Part shown: positions 62,223-64,000 of the stretch, piece after piece
Numbering within the stretch: position 1 is the first letter of the stretch
Layout of the letters: each line of letters starts with the position of its first letter
DNA from: Salinibacillus kushneri
Lineage (GTDB): Bacteria; Bacillota; Bacilli; Bacillales; Alkalibacillaceae
Length of the DNA: 64,000 bases
Direction: 5' to 3'
NCBI RefSeq assembly: GCF_900111405.1
Contig: NZ_FOHJ01000001.1
Span: forward strand, 466,806 to 530,805
The notes under the pieces: model-generated
The model's input: the letters and a program-made list of their open reading frames with translations, nothing else
Told to the model about the DNA's origin: nothing
The model's database searches: none
Made by a program: the position numbers and the translations under genes

Positions 62223-63140
62223 CTAAGGTAAACTAATCTTGTGCTGATAAGAAGCTAACGTGGTTTGAATCCCCTTTTCAAGGTCATACTCCGGTTCCCA
62301 CCCCAATTCTCTTTTCGCCTCCTGATAGTCAAAAAGGAGATGTTTTATCTCTTCGTGACGTTCGTGTTTATACATAGTGGTCAAATTCCTTCCACTCGCG
62401 TTCTGAATGACCTGTAATAATTGATGAGTAGAAGTGGATATTCCCGATGAGATGTTTAATGTGGTCTGACTCCCCTTTTTAATAGCAAGAAGATTGGCCC
62501 GAGCTACATCCTCAACAAAAACAAAATCCCGTGTCTGCTCCCCATCTCCATAAACAGGACAAGCCTGATTTTTTGCCAGCTTGTCCAGAAAAACATTGAC
62601 TACACCAGGATTGGGCTTTACATGTTCTCTGGGTCCATACACATGGCTATAGCGCAAAATGGTATAATTTAGCTGATGGACATTAGCAAGGTGCTTTAAA
62701 TATAGCTCATTTGTCAGTTTAGAAATCCCCTCTGTAGTGTGGGGATCAGTCATATGCTTACTGTCGATTGGCAAGTACCTGGGTTCACCATATATTTCAC
62801 CTGATGATGCAAAAATCAGTTTTTTCACTCTATATTTTGCCGCAATCCTAATGACATTGATGGATCCTAGAAAATGGTCCTCTGTATACCCAATTCGATC
62901 CGGACGAACGGGATCTGCCTGATGAATAATGAAATCAGGCCGGGTTGCGAAAATGACCTGTTCAAAGCTCCGGCTGCTTATATCACAGTTAAAAAATGTC
63001 ACTTGATTATACTGAACATTCATTAATTGCCCACTGGATAAATTATCGACTACCACCACCTGGTACCCTTCGTTCAAAAGCTTGTCCACTATATGCGATC
63101 CTATAAAACCACACCCACCCGTTACCATCACTTTTGTCAT
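62223..63140 (-). CDS. NAD-dependent epimerase/dehydratase family protein, altered active site
   Basis: This 305-residue extended SDR begins VMVTGGCGFIGSHIVDKLL, with VDNLSSGQ and CDISS for cofactor binding, SSGEIYGEP, RYSHVYGPRE and GDGEQTRDFVFVEDVA, all usual for UDP-glucose 4-epimerase or dTDP-sugar dehydratase relatives. The catalytic YxxxK is not present. The aligned residues read TEGISKLTNE, with Glu in place of Tyr. ATG 63140 is preferred over an upstream GTG because GAGGTG lies before it. It may be a noncatalytic or redirected enzyme of cell-surface sugar metabolism. Confidence 0.85.
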   Translation of the reverse strand: MTKVMVTGGCGFIGSHIVDKLLNEGYQVVVVDNLSSGQLMNVQYNQVTFFNCDISSRSFEQVIFATRPDFIIHQADPVRPDRIGYTEDHFLGSINVIRIAAKYRVKKLIFASSGEIYGEPRYLPIDSKHMTDPHTTEGISKLTNELYLKHLANVHQLNYTILRYSHVYGPREHVKPNPGVVNVFLDKLAKNQACPVYGDGEQTRDFVFVEDVARANLLAIKKGSQTTLNISSGISTSTHQLLQVIQNASGRNLTTMYKHERHEEIKHLLFDYQEAKRELGWEPEYDLEKGIQTTLASYQHKISLP

Positions 63141-63375
63141 AATTATCACCTCGGTTATTGTTTTTCTGTTTCATCTGTCGACATATTTTCCATTCTTTGT
63201 AGGATTTTACCGAAAAATCCTATTTTTATAAAAATTTGAAATCCCTCGTATTCTTTATATAGAACGAATTGCCATTGCTTTCCTTCTATTATCTTTCATT
63301 CTCTTAAAATTTCGTATTTTAAAAGGAACTATTTATTCACTATAATGAAAAAACGACAAAAAAAGGGGGATATCT

Positions 63376-63495
63376 ATGGTAGAACCTAGAGAGGAACTGG
63401 ATCCTGAGTGGGTATCAATGATCTTAGAAGCTTTACAACTAGGAATTCTTATCATAGACATACAAACATTTTTACGAGAGAAAGCGAATAAATAA
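63376..63495 (+). CDS. SinI-family anti-repressor peptide
   Basis: A 39-residue product, MVEPREELDPEWVSMILEA followed by LQLGILIIDIQTFLREKANK, matches the SinI/SinR interaction helices. ELDxEWVxLxxEA is the SinI hallmark, and L-x-I-x-x-F-L fits the second helix. SinI binds and inactivates the biofilm repressor SinR. AAAGGGGGA lies seven bases before the ATG. No sinR-like gene is adjacent, so it is an orphan. A strong terminator follows. Confidence 0.82.
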   Translation: MVEPREELDPEWVSMILEALQLGILIIDIQTFLREKANK

Positions 63496-63511
63496 AATTC
63501 TCGGGAAGTAA

Positions 63512-63564
63512 ACTGATTTCATAAGGAATGTAAACTCAGATTCCTTATAATCAGTCTCTTTTTT
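63512..63564 (+). terminator. Terminator after SinI-like gene
   Basis: ACTGATT-TCATAAGGAAT (63512-63529) pairs with 63540-63555, and CTCTTTTTTG follows. Confidence 0.8.
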
Positions 63565-63584
63565 GTAGGCTGTTTTCCGCATCG

Positions 63585-63730
63585 TTTTTGTTGCTCTGCC
63601 TGCCGTGGGTGAAATACACTATGCTTTCAGCGGGTGAGCGGTGAGTCTCCTCGCTGCGCTGCAGGGTCCCACCTGTCTCACTTCTTGCGCCGAAGTCTCC
63701 ATGCCATTCACCTACTGGTATAGCACGCTA
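63585..63730. repeat. GC-rich noncoding repeat-like segment
   Basis: This stretch is GC-rich relative to neighbours, containing GTGAGCGGTGAGTCTCC, CGCTGCGCTGCAGGGTCCC and TGCGCCGAAGTCTCC. It is similar in composition and in AGTCTC/CTCACTTC words to 13560-13725. No coding potential is evident. Confidence 0.45.
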
Positions 63731-63820
63731 TCAACAAGTTCACTTTTATAAAACAACACTCTTTTAAAAAGCCTTTTAGTATGGAAACATTCCCTCTATT
63801 GAAAAAGACCTTGATTTATG

Positions 63821-64000
63821 TGCTGAACCCTAAAAGTTAGACCAAAATATTTAAGCAGCTAGTTGACTGGTATGCAGACGGTATTCCACCGGGCTCATGC
63901 CAGTCAATTTTGCTTTTATCCGTTCATTGTTATAGTAAAAAATATAATCAGTTACTGCTTGCTTAAGCTCTTCAAATGATTTATAAACTTTACCGTAATA
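63821..64000 (-). mobile_element. IS3-family element, 3' end
   Basis: The window ends inside an insertion sequence. Its terminal repeat-like end GCTGAACCCTAAAAGTTAGA lies at about 63822-63841, and the C-terminus of its transposase precedes it on the minus strand. Confidence 0.8.
63851..64000 (-). CDS. IS3-family transposase (OrfB), C-terminal end
   Basis: The last 49 residues of an IS3/IS150-type OrfB are visible: FEELKQAVTDYIFYYNNERI, then KLTGMSPVEYR and the stop TAA at 63851-63853. The YNxxRxxxxLxxxxPxxYR pattern is the family C-terminal signature of the integrase core. The remainder is off the right edge, so completeness is unknown. Confidence 0.85.
   Translation of the reverse strand, partial: YYGKVYKSFEELKQAVTDYIFYYNNERIKAKLTGMSPVEYRLHTSQLAA

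Noticed and set aside
1..64000. tRNA or rRNA genes
   Set aside because: I saw no cloverleaf with a TTCGA-type T-loop and CCA-proximal stem, and no conserved rRNA blocks on either strand.

Overview
The window is low-GC DNA from a Bacillaceae-type Firmicute. The pointers are AGGAGG-type ribosome binding sites, frequent TTG/GTG starts, CcpA-type cre boxes, S-box (SAM-I) riboswitches, ComK and SinI homologues, an SA-type ComK partner region and energy-coupling-factor transporters. It has no rRNA or tRNA genes and no CRISPR array. It is mostly catabolic and salvage operons, with one accessory, decaying zone at about 34.9-45.2 kb.

Layout. 0-3.4 kb: partial rpiB divergent from a DeoR regulator, then an acyl-CoA synthetase with a cre box. 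4.2-10.8 kb: a small membrane protein, an MFS carrier, a sodium:solute symporter with its small partner, and an HMG-CoA-lyase/class III CoA-transferase pair divergent from a GntR regulator. 11.9-19 kb: a PucR regulator and an omega-amino-acid operon (CoA-acylating semialdehyde dehydrogenase, symporter, aminotransferase). 19.1-25.4 kb: a six-gene catabolic operon (PanF/YhdT-like symporter, M20 hydrolase, beta-decarboxylating dehydrogenase, SDR, aldehyde dehydrogenase). 25.7-27.1 kb: an RpiR regulator and a TRAP permease truncated into each other. 28-34.7 kb: ketopantoate reductase, then a glucitol-type PTS operon with GutM, a SorC regulator and a SAF-domain oxidoreductase in place of sorbitol-6-phosphate dehydrogenase.

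Accessory zone. It contains a comK relic, a RAYT transposase relic, an HTH gene, an intact comK overlapping a phage-type dnaD gene, a retron (reverse transcriptase with the NAxxH and VTG signatures, a small basic accessory protein and a predicted msr-msd RNA), a two-gene HEPN-like cassette, frameshifted surface-polysaccharide genes, a truncated 2-hydroxycarboxylate transporter and an IS30 relic. A 55-bp repeat recurs between these modules in one orientation.

45.4-53.1 kb holds two SAM-riboswitch operons around mtnE: an HcxA-like 2-hydroxyacid dehydrogenase with the omega-amidase MtnU, and MetQNP with an FMN 2-hydroxyacid oxidase. Together they would make a coherent route for importing methionine or its hydroxy analogue and converting it through 2-keto-4-methylthiobutyrate to methionine. 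53.7-57 kb: a membrane acyltransferase and an arylsulfotransferase-family protein. 57.6-62.1 kb: a compact nucleoside salvage operon (Crp/Fnr regulator, uridine-type phosphorylase, full ECF transporter). The end holds an epimerase-family protein lacking its catalytic Tyr, a 39-residue SinI-like peptide and the edge of an IS3-family element. REP-like 13-bp palindromes sit close behind several stop codons.
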